Assembly (NCBI GenBank): GCA_964447105.1
Contig: CAYURH010000006.1
Coordinates: 1 to 52,625 of the forward strand
DNA: 52,625 bases
Direction of reading: 5' to 3'
Source: CAYURH01 sp964447105
GTDB lineage: Bacteria > Patescibacteriota > Saccharimonadia > Saccharimonadales > EFPC-124
The notes beneath the pieces were generated by a model, which was not told the DNA's origin, made no database searches, and saw only the letters and a program-made list of their open reading frames with translations. This document shows positions 40,925-48,625 of this stretch, piece by piece. Within the stretch, counting starts at the first letter, position 1. Every line of letters starts with the position of its first letter. The translations under genes and the position numbers were made by a program.

Positions 40925-41324
40925 GCATGTCTACGTCGGTTTGGATGTGGGCGAGCGACGGATTGGCGTGGCCGTGGGTGATTCCATTGGGCGGATTGCC
41001 CGCCCGCTGCAAACCATCGTCAACCAATCAGATACCCTTGATACAATACGCAAAATAGCACAAGACCACGACGCTACCGACGTCGTGCTCGGGCTGCCGC
41101 GTAACCAGTCGGGCGACGCTACCGATCAGACAAGTCAGGTAAAACTATTTGCGACACAACTGGCAACGAACGTGGATCTACCGCAACACTGGCAAGATGA
41201 ATCTTTGACCTCTGTTTTGGCCGAGCAACGTCTGGCGCAGCGCAAAAAACCCTATCGCCGCGAAGATGTAGACGCCGAAGCCGCAACCATAATTTTGCAA
41301 GATTTTTTGGATGGCTTGTCGTGA
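40914..41324 (+). CDS. ruvX: RuvX/YqgF-family putative Holliday junction resolvase
   Basis: 136 residues, RNase H-like fold: YVGLDVGERRIGVAVGD at the start (first acidic residue), DVVLGLPRNQSGDAT, and WQDESLTSVLAEQRL plus DVDAEAATIILQDFLD at the end. Family roles are junction resolution and 16S rRNA 5' processing. It lies inside the operon; its TGA overlaps the GTG of mltG (GTGA). Confidence 0.9.
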   Translation: MVNKHVYVGLDVGERRIGVAVGDSIGRIARPLQTIVNQSDTLDTIRKIAQDHDATDVVLGLPRNQSGDATDQTSQVKLFATQLATNVDLPQHWQDESLTSVLAEQRLAQRKKPYRREDVDAEAATIILQDFLDGLS

Positions 41325-42469
41325 ACGATATCATCCGCACGTCGCGACCCCGAAAAGCGGCCGCGCCTCGATCCACGCCTGTGCCATCGCCAACCGCGCC
41401 GGCTACAAACGAACTCCCCAGTAGACAGCAGTTTGAACTGGCTATCAAAAAACCTCGCCGAGCTACATGGTGGCTCATCGGAGTTAGTTCCTTCGTTGTC
41501 GTGCTGTTGATCGCTGGGCTTATAGGTTATTTCTGGTATCATGGCGCACTGCAGCCGCGCCAAACAACTGCAGCCAAGATTTTGGTCAAAGTAACATCCG
41601 GTGAAAGTACTGCGGAAGTGGCCAATGTTTTGGAGCAAAAAGGAGTTATCCGCAGTAGTTTGGCGGCCCAGATCTACATCCGTTTGCATAGCCAAGACAG
41701 CATCAAAGCCGGAAGCTACCTATTCTCGCCCGACCAAACCACACAGGAAGTGGTGCAATGGCTCAACGAAGGGCGAGTTGATACATTTAAAGTGACAATT
41801 CTGCCGGGCAAACGCTTGGTCGAGATCAAACAAAGCCTGGTGGAACAGGGGTTCGCGGCTGCCGATGTCGACGCTGCATTTGCAGCCACCTATGACGATC
41901 CTTTGCTCAAAGACAAGCCGGCTGGCGTAAATTTAGAAGGCTACATCTTCCCCGAAACATATTTCATGAACGCCGATGCGACACCGCAGGATGTGCTGAA
42001 ACGCGCTTTCAAAGAGTTCGACAAGCGCATAGAGCAATCCGACCTTATCAATCGGCTGGCGGCGCACCACCTTACATTGCACCAGGGCATCACGCTGGCA
42101 TCTATCGTGAGCGGCGAAGCGCCCGGATCGCAGGATCGACGGCAGATCGCCCAGGTATTTGAGCGCCGCCTGGATATAGGTATGACCCTTGGGTCGGACA
42201 TCACATACATATATGTAGCCAAAGAAAAAGGTATCGCGCCGTCGCCTGATATAGATTCGCCTTATAATACGCGGAAATACCGCGGGTTGCCGCCAGGTGC
42301 GGTGAGTAATTTCAACCTAGATGCTATTGAAGCGGTGGCCAATCCGGCTGCGGGCACGTATCTGTTTTTCGTGGCGGGCGATGATGGCACAGTGCACTAT
42401 GCGTATACGCAAGAGCAGCACGAAGTAAACATCGGCAATTATTGCCACAAACTCTGTACGTCAAACTAG
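41321..42469 (+). CDS. mltG: MltG-type endolytic peptidoglycan transglycosylase
   Basis: 382 residues. A Pro-rich cytoplasmic N terminus, one membrane helix (about 50-72), a LysM-like segment (TAAKILVKVTSGESTAEVANVL) and the YceG/MltG domain: LEGYIFPETYFM, LASIVSGEAP with the catalytic Glu, and DSPYNTRKYRGLPPGAVSNF. It cuts nascent glycan strands and thereby limits their length. Start GTG 41321. The ruvX-mltG order is common in bacteria. Confidence 0.92.
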   Translation: MNDIIRTSRPRKAAAPRSTPVPSPTAPATNELPSRQQFELAIKKPRRATWWLIGVSSFVVVLLIAGLIGYFWYHGALQPRQTTAAKILVKVTSGESTAEVANVLEQKGVIRSSLAAQIYIRLHSQDSIKAGSYLFSPDQTTQEVVQWLNEGRVDTFKVTILPGKRLVEIKQSLVEQGFAAADVDAAFAATYDDPLLKDKPAGVNLEGYIFPETYFMNADATPQDVLKRAFKEFDKRIEQSDLINRLAAHHLTLHQGITLASIVSGEAPGSQDRRQIAQVFERRLDIGMTLGSDITYIYVAKEKGIAPSPDIDSPYNTRKYRGLPPGAVSNFNLDAIEAVANPAAGTYLFFVAGDDGTVHYAYTQEQHEVNIGNYCHKLCTSN

Positions 42470-42490
42470 TTTTGCAGGTTAATCAATATC

Positions 42491-42519
42491 TTGACACTTG
42501 TGTCAATGTAGCCTAAAAT
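42491..42519 (+). promoter_or_regulatory. promoter of the structured leader, -35 inside a palindrome
   Basis: TTGACA (42491-42496), exactly 17 nt, TAAAAT (42514-42519). The -35 forms the left arm of the perfect palindrome TTGACAC-TT-GTGTCAA (42491-42506), a possible operator. Confidence 0.7.
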
Positions 42520-42524
42520 AACGA

Positions 42525-42839
42525 TAAGCACTTGAGGTGAAGCAGTTCGCTACCCCAGAGAGTGCCCTTCCAAGGGCGTGTCGCACGAGGTGCTATAACA
42601 CTTACCAATATAAGTAATAGCAACACGGTCGACACATCTCTGTTCCATACAAAAACATGGAAGAAAGACACGCCAGGAAAGTTGTAGTCTTACGAGAGTA
42701 GGACTTCAGAAAGACGCATATCAGTATCTCATTTCTACGAGGCAAAACCTCGTCGATACCAGCGTTACCCAAGGGTTCGCTGAGCGATATTGCCGATAAT
42801 CACGCCGAGCAGTTACATGCCCGGACGAAGAAATTAAAT
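42525..42839 (+). ncRNA. long structured 5' leader (or separate RNA) before the LysM-CHAP gene
   Basis: About 315 nt between the promoter and ATG 42840. Hairpins that can be read directly: GCCCTT/AAGGGC (42566-42579), TTCCAT/ATGGAA around 42642-42662, AGTCTTAC/GTAGGACT (about 42687-42705) and ACGAGG/CCTCGT (42737-42753). An outer pairing AGCAC/GTGCT (about 42527 and 42589) closes the first domain. The motif set does not match the riboswitch or RNA families I can recall. A short ATG reading frame of 14 codons (42656-42700) lies inside. It may be a regulatory leader for the hydrolase. Confidence 0.45.
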
Positions 42840-43895
42840 ATGACGTTGCTCGGATCGCATATCGCGGTTGTAGCAGCGATTATTGGCGTTGTGGGCTTGA
42901 GTTATCGTGCCCCAGTAGAGGCTACATCTGGTAAATCATCTGCCGAACCGTCTTCGGTGTTGCAGCAACCTATTTTGTCCGTTGACCAGATCGCAGCAGC
43001 TGATCTGGCTACTAACATAGCCCAATATGCCGATATGTCAGTCCAAAGCAGTGTCGAAAGCTTGTCGGATTCACTCAATGCCAAAACCGAACTAGCGCAA
43101 ACCGACAACAACTTTTTGAATAAGCCGCAGATTGTACAGCTCAACAGCGGTAAAACAATCCGCACCTACACCGCCGTCGCTGGCGACACCGTACCTGCGG
43201 TAGCCGCTAAATTTGGCGTATCTGAAGATACGATTCGCTGGGCCAACGGTCTCACGAGCGACGCTCTGCCAGCTGGTAAACAGTTGGTCATTTTGCCGGT
43301 GACGGGTATTTTGTACACCGTGCGTATTGGTGATACTCCTGGGTCGGTGGCTACCAAATACCAAGCCGATGCGGACCGTATTGTGGCGTTTAACGACCTT
43401 GAGTTGAGTGGCTTGAATCCTGGACAGAAAATTATTATTCCTGATGGCGTTTTGCCGGCCAACGAGCGACCCGGCTATCAGGGGTCAAACCGCAGTAGCT
43501 CTGTGGGTGGTTCACGAGTAACTATTTTTGCCGGTAACCGCTATGCCTATGGGTATTGTACGTGGTACGCCTATAACCGTCGCGCCGAACTAGGCCGTCC
43601 AATTGGGAGTAACTGGGGTAATGCTATTACCTGGGCTACATACGCTCGCCAGGGTGGTTGGCGTGTCGACAAAGTTCCAGAACCAGGCGCCGTGTTCCAA
43701 ACGAACGCTGGTTGGAGCGGCTTTGGCCACGTGGGTATTGTTGAAAGCGTCAATGCTGATGGCAGTATCAATGTATCGGAAATGAACTATCAGGGTTGGA
43801 ATGTCACCTCTGGTGGTCCACACGCACAGCGCCCAGGCCGTACTATCCCGGCCAACCAAGTGAGTACGTACAACTTCATCCACGACCGATTGTAG
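42840..43895 (+). CDS. secreted cell-wall hydrolase, two LysM + CHAP domain
   Basis: 351 residues. N-terminal membrane/signal helix (about 7-23), a linker (about 25-105), two LysM repeats (about 107-150 and 155-200) that bind glycan, and a CHAP amidase/endopeptidase domain (about 225-351) with the catalytic Cys in YGYCTWYAYNRR and the His in GFGHVGIVES. It probably cleaves peptide bonds of peptidoglycan. No Shine-Dalgarno precedes ATG 42840. The frame is open upstream to 42702 without a usual start codon, so a slightly longer N terminus from a rare start cannot be excluded. Confidence 0.88.
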   Translation: MTLLGSHIAVVAAIIGVVGLSYRAPVEATSGKSSAEPSSVLQQPILSVDQIAAADLATNIAQYADMSVQSSVESLSDSLNAKTELAQTDNNFLNKPQIVQLNSGKTIRTYTAVAGDTVPAVAAKFGVSEDTIRWANGLTSDALPAGKQLVILPVTGILYTVRIGDTPGSVATKYQADADRIVAFNDLELSGLNPGQKIIIPDGVLPANERPGYQGSNRSSSVGGSRVTIFAGNRYAYGYCTWYAYNRRAELGRPIGSNWGNAITWATYARQGGWRVDKVPEPGAVFQTNAGWSGFGHVGIVESVNADGSINVSEMNYQGWNVTSGGPHAQRPGRTIPANQVSTYNFIHDRL

Positions 43896-43898
43896 TTC

Positions 43899-43907
43899 TG
43901 GTATAGT
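43899..43907 (+). promoter_or_regulatory. extended -10 of the XRE gene, leaderless type
   Basis: TGG-TATAGT ends 8 nt before GTG 43916. Confidence 0.55.
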
Positions 43908-43915
43908 TAAGTGCT

Positions 43916-44305
43916 GTGACGCAACGTAACCCAAATCAACCATTGGTTGACGCTCTTCTGACTCAGTTTCCGACGATCGATCATGATGGCTGTGAAGCAC
44001 TAGCGGCACAAATAGCCGCGCTCGTCGGGAAAGCCATCAAAGACAACTTGCAACTTACAGCGGTGCAGCTGGTAGCAAAGGGCGGTCGCCAGAGCGAACT
44101 GGGTACAGCCCTGAGATAGCACCGCGTACGAGCCGGCAAATCAGTGGCTGATGTCATGGAATCGTCGGGCTGGTCACAGTCCAAAATGAGCCGTATCGAA
44201 AACGGTGCGATCGGTGTTTCTCTGACTGGCATCATGTTCCTGCTGAATTTCTACGGCGTGGTTGATGAACAGGAGCGCCAACGATTGTTGGCGATGGCTC
44301 GTTGA
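43916..44305 (+). pseudogene. XRE-family regulator (actinobacterial WhiJ-like HTH) interrupted by an in-frame TAG
   Basis: Reading from GTG 43916 gives 67 residues ending ELGTALR, then TAG (44117-44119). The same frame then continues for 61 codons to TGA 44303: HRVRAGKSVADVMESSGWSQ, SKMSRIENG, FLLNFYGVVDEQERQRLLAMAR. This is a complete helix-turn-helix of the type paired with DUF397/DUF5753 partners in Actinobacteria. The TAG falls in the LR-x-LR helix just before it, so one base change would restore a 129-residue protein. Either a fresh nonsense mutation, read-through, or internal starts at GTG 44144 or ATG 44156. Confidence 0.7.
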
Positions 44306-44310
44306 CGTCT

Positions 44311-44349
44311 GCGTGTCGCTCGCTGCTTTCTGGCTGGCGAGCGACACGC
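44311..44349 (+). terminator. 13-bp perfect hairpin after the XRE gene
   Basis: GCGTGTCGCTCGC (44311-44323) pairs exactly with GCGAGCGACACGC (44337-44349); no U tract. Confidence 0.6.
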
Positions 44350-44386
44350 CTGGATCATTTGAGCGATGTCTCGATGAGCTCCAATA

Positions 44387-44395
44387 TGTTATAAT
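44387..44395 (+). promoter_or_regulatory. extended -10 of obg, leaderless type
   Basis: TGT-TATAAT ends 8 nt before ATG 44404. Confidence 0.62.
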
Positions 44396-44403
44396 AGTAA
44401 GTA

Positions 44404-45687
44404 ATGTTTGTCGATAAAGTTATAATTCGCGCAAAAGCAGGCAATGGCGGCGACGGCGCGGTCAGTTTTAGGCACGAAAAATACGTAGACAAAGGCGGCC
44501 CTGACGGTGGTGACGGTGGCCACGGCGGCAATGTAGTGTTGGTGGCGAGCCCCAACGAAAACACATTGGTTCATTTTAGATACAAACAAGAACTTGAAGC
44601 GCAGGCTGGCAAATCTGGCGCTCACCGTCAACAAAAAGGTCGTGCTGGCGACGACTTGCTGGTAAATGTGCCAGTTGGTACGCAGGTATTTGACGGCGAA
44701 ACCATTGTGGCCGATCTAGTAACATCGGGTCAACAAGCAATCGTGGCGCGTGGCGGCGACGGCGGCTATGGCAACGCCCACTTCAAATCGTCGGTGCGCC
44801 AAACGCCGCGTGTAGCCGAAGTGGGGGAGAAGGGCGAAGATAAAGAGCTGACGCTAGAGCTCAAATTGCTTGCCGACGTTGGTCTGGTGGGTTTGCCCAA
44901 CGCTGGCAAATCTACATTCCTGTCGGTAGTTACCAACGCCAAACCCGAAATTGGTGATTATCCGTTTACAACCCTTACGCCCAACCTGGGTGTGGCAGAT
45001 ATCGACGATAGCAGCTTGCTCATAGCTGACATCCCTGGGCTTATTGAAGGCGCGGCGCAAGGCAAAGGTTTGGGCGACGCGTTTTTGCGCCATGTTGAGC
45101 GCACTGAAGTATTAATCCACTTGATCGACGTGTATGAAGTCGACGTAGCCAAAACATATCAAACCATCATGAACGAGCTCGAAGCGTATAGCAAAAAGTT
45201 GGCCAAGCGGCCACAAGTGGTGGCGCTTACCAAAATCGACGGCTTACCCGAAGATGGTGTGCAGCAGCAGATCGATCGGCTCAAAACGGTCGTGCCTGCC
45301 AAGACTAAGGTCATGGCCATATCATCTCAAGCCCATACTGGCACTACCGAATTATTGCGCGACGTTCAGAAACTGGTAGTGAAAGAGCGCGCTAAGCAGC
45401 CCGCTACGCGTACCAGCCATGACTTGCCGGTCATTGGCCTCGACGCTACCAAAGCCGCGCTGGCTTGGAAAGTGCAGAAAACAAATGGTGAATTTGTAGT
45501 GACGGGTACCAAAATCGAGAAATTTGCCGCCCGCACCAACTTCAGCACCGAACCAGGTCGCCGCCGTTTGCGCGATATCATGCAAAAAATGGGGATCATG
45601 CACGAACTGCGCCGGCTAGGAATCCAGCCGGGCGATGTTGTGGTGATTGGTCGCCATGGTGGTCACCATTTGACTGTAGATACGTAG
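44404..45687 (+). CDS. obgE: Obg/CgtA GTPase
   Basis: Ribosome-assembly and stress GTPase. The 427-residue product has the Gly-rich Obg domain (about 1-157, GGDGAVSFRHEKYVDKGGPDG), the G domain with GLPNAGKSTFLS (about 163-174), switch region FTTLTPNLG, DIPGLIEGA (G3) and TKID (G4), and a C-terminal OCT domain (about 345-427, FVVTGTKIEKFAARTNF). Start by family N terminus and the 8-nt distance to the -10. A second promoter, for the downstream RNA, lies over its last codons. Confidence 0.96.
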   Translation: MFVDKVIIRAKAGNGGDGAVSFRHEKYVDKGGPDGGDGGHGGNVVLVASPNENTLVHFRYKQELEAQAGKSGAHRQQKGRAGDDLLVNVPVGTQVFDGETIVADLVTSGQQAIVARGGDGGYGNAHFKSSVRQTPRVAEVGEKGEDKELTLELKLLADVGLVGLPNAGKSTFLSVVTNAKPEIGDYPFTTLTPNLGVADIDDSSLLIADIPGLIEGAAQGKGLGDAFLRHVERTEVLIHLIDVYEVDVAKTYQTIMNELEAYSKKLAKRPQVVALTKIDGLPEDGVQQQIDRLKTVVPAKTKVMAISSQAHTGTTELLRDVQKLVVKERAKQPATRTSHDLPVIGLDATKAALAWKVQKTNGEFVVTGTKIEKFAARTNFSTEPGRRRLRDIMQKMGIMHELRRLGIQPGDVVVIGRHGGHHLTVDT

Positions 45688-45698
45688 ACTGTTAGGCT
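45670..45698 (+). promoter_or_regulatory. promoter of the candidate RNA after obg
   Basis: TTGACT (45670-45675), exactly 17 nt, TAGGCT (45693-45698) with a TGT extension. The -35 lies inside the end of obg. Confidence 0.6.
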
Positions 45699-45704
45699 AA
45701 GAAA

Positions 45705-46022
45705 ACTGCCGTTCGCGCGAAAGCATACGCCCTATAAGGGGGTTTGTCTTGTTGTGTGCGGCCGTATAAGGGGGTAATCTCTTACAGGTTTGCGTTCTCG
45801 ATAGGGCGTGGAGCGCAGGCATTGTAGGAAACGGAAGATCGTCCCTGGTCCACAGCAGTGCGACGATCCTGAATGATAGGAGCGAAGCTTGCCCAAGCGG
45901 ATTATGAAAGATCCCTAAGCTGGGGCGCGCCGGAAGGGGCGTCCCAAAGGCAACGGGCAGCCGACCTTCCGTTCGTTTTACCTACAACCGGGGCGGCGCG
46001 CACTGCAACGCGTCGCCCCGGG
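45705..46022 (+). ncRNA. candidate non-coding RNA of about 320 nt
   Basis: No reading frame with a plausible start, ribosome site and codon pattern covers this stretch. It begins ~7 nt after a consensus promoter and ends with a strong hairpin (45988-46021). It contains complementary segments GATCGTC/GACGATC (about 45837 and 45873), CGGAAGG/CCTTCCG (about 45930 and 45963) and GCTTG/CAAGC, and the near-repeat TATAAGGGGGT twice. Size and GC content are like RNase P RNA or tmRNA, but their hallmark sequences are not found. Confidence 0.5.
45988..46021 (+). terminator. 13-bp GC hairpin ending the candidate RNA
   Basis: CCGGGGCGGCGCG (45988-46000) pairs with CGCGTCGCCCCGG (46009-46021), one G-U pair; no U tract. 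Confidence 0.6.
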
Positions 46023-46041
46023 AGAAATACTTCAATAGGTA

Positions 46042-46070
46042 TTCCATTCTTTTATTAATTATGGCATAAT
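46042..46070 (+). promoter_or_regulatory. possible promoter of the ArsR-type gene
   Basis: TTCCAT (46042-46047), 17 nt, CATAAT (46065-46070) with TGG extension. Confidence 0.45.
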
Positions 46071-46105
46071 CACTTGGCCACTATGGTACACCCCGGGAGG
46101 CGATA

Positions 46106-46471
46106 GTGAGTTTCATCGAAGAACTGATCGGTGAAGACGGTAAAGGCCAGGTTGACGGTCTATCACGAGTCTTCGACGCCCTGTCGGTGCCTGTTCGGCT
46201 TATCTTGCTCTGCATGATTGCAGAAGGACGAGGCGAATTGGCAGTCGAGGATCTGGTGGCTCGTTTGGGCGAGCTCGGATTCACGTTGGCGCAGCCGACG
46301 GTTAGCCACCACCTCCAACGGTTGGCGTGGGCGGGGCTGATCGTGCGCAATAAATGGGGGACGCGTGTGTACTACGCCCTCAACCGCAATGAGGGTGCGT
46401 TGAGTACATTGAGCACTCTCAGCGCCCTGGCTACCGGCCTTAAGCGCCTGCCGCCGCGATCTTTCTCGTAG
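46106..46471 (+). CDS. ArsR-family winged-helix transcriptional regulator
   Basis: 121 residues. The winged helix covers about 22-98: FDALSVPVRLILLCMIAEG, LAVEDLVARLGELGFTLAQPTVSHHLQRLAWAGLIVRNKWGTRVYYALN, with recognition helix TVSHHLQRL and the wing RNKWGTRVYY. No metal-binding Cys pair typical of ArsR is present, so the signal is unknown. GTG 46106 follows GGGAGG with 5 nt spacing. GC-rich, own promoter and hairpin (46487-46522): an accessory cassette. Confidence 0.85.
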   Translation: MSFIEELIGEDGKGQVDGLSRVFDALSVPVRLILLCMIAEGRGELAVEDLVARLGELGFTLAQPTVSHHLQRLAWAGLIVRNKWGTRVYYALNRNEGALSTLSTLSALATGLKRLPPRSFS

Positions 46472-46486
46472 CGGCGTTTGGTCAGT

Positions 46487-46522
46487 ACGGCGGGCGACGG
46501 TCTTAACCCCGTCGTCCGCCGT
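46487..46522 (+). terminator. 14-bp hairpin after the ArsR-type gene
   Basis: ACGGCGGGCGACGG (46487-46500) pairs with CCGTCGTCCGCCGT (46509-46522), one G-U pair. Confidence 0.6.
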
Positions 46523-46555
46523 GCGTAATTCTTCCATCTGTTTTATACTTATCAC

Positions 46556-47962
46556 GTGACGAGTTTTTTCTTTTACGACCTAGAAACATCCGGCTTTGAC
46601 CCCAAATCACAGCGAATTATGCAATTTGCAGGGCAACGCACTGATGCCGATCTAAACCCCGCGGGCGAACCGATCAACGTCATGGTGACGCTGACCGAAG
46701 AGGTGTTGCCCGAACCTGGCGCCGTGCTTATTACTGGCATTACCCCGCAAAAAACGCAGCAAGAAGGTATGAGCGAGGCTGATTTTGTACGCTTACTGCA
46801 TGAACAGGTGTTTACGCCCAACACAACAGTTATGGGGTTTAATAGTGTGCGGTTCGACGACGAATTTGTGCGCTACACGCTATATCGCAATTTTTATGAT
46901 CCCTACGAATGGGCGTGGCAAGATGGCCGCAGCCGCTGGGATATGTTGGACGTAGTACGTATGACGCGCGCACTGCGACCCGATGGAATTGTGTGGCCGT
47001 TTACCGAAGAGGGCCAGCCGATTAACCGCCTCGAACTACTGTCGAGCGTTAATGGCTTGGACCACACCAAAGCACATGATGCGCTCAGTGATGTGGTAGC
47101 GTTGATTGGCGTGACTAAACTCATCAAGCAAAAGCAACCGAAATTATTTGACTATTTACTCAAAGTTCGCGACAAAAAAGAAGTAGCCAAACTCGTAAAC
47201 CTAGACGACCCGCAGCCGTTTGTCTATACATCGGGTCGTTACCCTAAAGAAACGCTGCACACCACCATTGCATATCCTATTGCGCCAGGTGGCAAACCGG
47301 GCTCGGTAATTGTGTACGATCTTCGCCACGACCCGACTGACTGGGCGGCTATGAGCGTGGCTGAGCTTCGCGATGCGCGTTTTGCTAACTATGAACAGCG
47401 TCAGATGGAAGGTTTTGTGGCTTTGCCGGCCAAGGAGTTGAGCTACAACAAGTGCCCGGCGGTGGCCCCTGTGGGCGTGTTGGACCAATCTGCACAAGAG
47501 CGCATCAAAATAGATATCGGACTGGTGCAGAAGCACCTGGCTATTTTGCGTCGTAGCGATTTGGGCGACAAATTACGGCAAGTATTTACTGCTGGTGAAT
47601 TCCCGCGCACCGATGACGTGGATGCCCAATTGTACGACGGCTTCATGGCCGATCGCGACAAAACCAAATTAAATGTCGTACGCAACGCCAGTGCTGCCGA
47701 CCTGGCCGATTTGCACCCCGATTTTGCTGATGAACGTTTACCTGGTCTGCTGCTTCGGTACAAAGCGCGCAATTATCCGCAAAGCCTGAGCCAAGATGAG
47801 CGTGTAGCTTGGGAAGCATACCGCACCGGGCGTCTACAGCGGGACATGCCCAAATACATGCAAACACTTCAGTCATTGGCCACTCAGGCTCAAACGACAA
47901 GCTCGCACTTCCTTATAGAAGAATTGCAACTCTGGGCTCAAAGCATAGCGCCACTCGACTAG
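46556..47962 (+). CDS. sbcB: exodeoxyribonuclease I
   Basis: Degrades single-stranded DNA 3' to 5' in repair and recombination. The 468-residue product has the DEDD exonuclease core: FFFYDLETSGFDPKSQ (Asp/Glu pair), MGFNSVRFDDEFVRYTLYRNFYDPY, RWDMLDVVRMTRALRPDGI, NRLELLSSVNGLDHTKAHDALSDVVAL (His/Asp). SH3-like and helical ExoI C-terminal domains follow. Start GTG 46556, 6 nt after TATACT: leaderless type. Confidence 0.94.
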   Translation: MTSFFFYDLETSGFDPKSQRIMQFAGQRTDADLNPAGEPINVMVTLTEEVLPEPGAVLITGITPQKTQQEGMSEADFVRLLHEQVFTPNTTVMGFNSVRFDDEFVRYTLYRNFYDPYEWAWQDGRSRWDMLDVVRMTRALRPDGIVWPFTEEGQPINRLELLSSVNGLDHTKAHDALSDVVALIGVTKLIKQKQPKLFDYLLKVRDKKEVAKLVNLDDPQPFVYTSGRYPKETLHTTIAYPIAPGGKPGSVIVYDLRHDPTDWAAMSVAELRDARFANYEQRQMEGFVALPAKELSYNKCPAVAPVGVLDQSAQERIKIDIGLVQKHLAILRRSDLGDKLRQVFTAGEFPRTDDVDAQLYDGFMADRDKTKLNVVRNASAADLADLHPDFADERLPGLLLRYKARNYPQSLSQDERVAWEAYRTGRLQRDMPKYMQTLQSLATQAQTTSSHFLIEELQLWAQSIAPLD

Positions 47963-47998
47963 TAGACAGCGCCAACCATAAGCTCGTATTATAAGAGC

Positions 47999-48625
47999 AT
48001 GATTCGACACAGGCTGATTACTCCGTCGATTTCGAGCGGCTTGTTTGCTGTAGTGGGTGCGGTGGTGGTGCTGGGCGCGCATGCCTGGCTGTATATTAGT
48101 GAGCATCAGTTGTTTTACGATACGCTTTTTGGGGTCAATGGGTTTCGGACACAGTTATTGCTGGCGAGCGATAGTTTCGAAGTGTTTCGTCAGCGCGTAT
48201 TTGTGTACAATCCATTTACATACTATTTGTTTGTGGGAGTAGTGGCGGTTATTGCCGGGCTGGTGCTCTACACTGTGCTCGATATTATTACGCGCGCTGT
48301 GCGCACCACCGAAGAGATTGTAGAAGAAGCCGAAGAGGGCGAAAACTTGCTCCATTCCGAAATTGTGGCTCGTGCTGCAGTGCGCGTGCTGGGTATTGCG
48401 GGTTGGGGTGTGTATATCGCGCTGTTTATTAACTTGGTGGCACCGTATAGTTTGCTGGCGGTGGATCAAGGGCTAGAAACAATCACCATTGGTGATATGG
48501 GCGGTATAGTTAATATCTTGATCGGTTTGGTCATCATGACTGCCAGTTTGCATGTGCATGTAGTGTTTGCGCGGTTGGTGTGGCTGCGAATTCGACTGTG
48601 GGGCGGAGGAGATTTTGACTATTAG
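47999..48625 (+). CDS. hypothetical integral membrane protein
   Basis: 208 residues with about four hydrophobic helices (about 13-33, 75-97, 125-147 and 165-190). An acidic segment lies in the middle (TTEEIVEEAEEGENLLHSE). No family recognised. ATG 47999, 6 nt after TATTAT: leaderless type. Its stop overlaps the stop of the convergent PGPGW gene by 4 nt. Confidence 0.75.
   Translation: MIRHRLITPSISSGLFAVVGAVVVLGAHAWLYISEHQLFYDTLFGVNGFRTQLLLASDSFEVFRQRVFVYNPFTYYLFVGVVAVIAGLVLYTVLDIITRAVRTTEEIVEEAEEGENLLHSEIVARAAVRVLGIAGWGVYIALFINLVAPYSLLAVDQGLETITIGDMGGIVNILIGLVIMTASLHVHVVFARLVWLRIRLWGGGDFDY

Noticed and set aside
42525..42839. Known c-di-AMP (ydaO-type) riboswitch before the wall hydrolase
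   Set aside because: Gene context fits, but I could not find the conserved segments of that riboswitch.
44117..44119. TAG as a reassigned codon
   Set aside because: TAG ends several intact genes in the window, so general recoding is excluded; only local read-through or mutation remains.
45705..46022. RNase P RNA, tmRNA or SRP RNA
   Set aside because: The conserved RNase P core (GAGGAAAGTCC), the tmRNA tag and tRNA-like ends, and the SRP tetraloop helix could not be found; only a covariance search could settle it.
45873..46058. Open frame of 61 codons inside the candidate RNA region
   Set aside because: No ribosome site, runs through the GC-rich 3' hairpin, and the composition follows the RNA pairing segments rather than codons.
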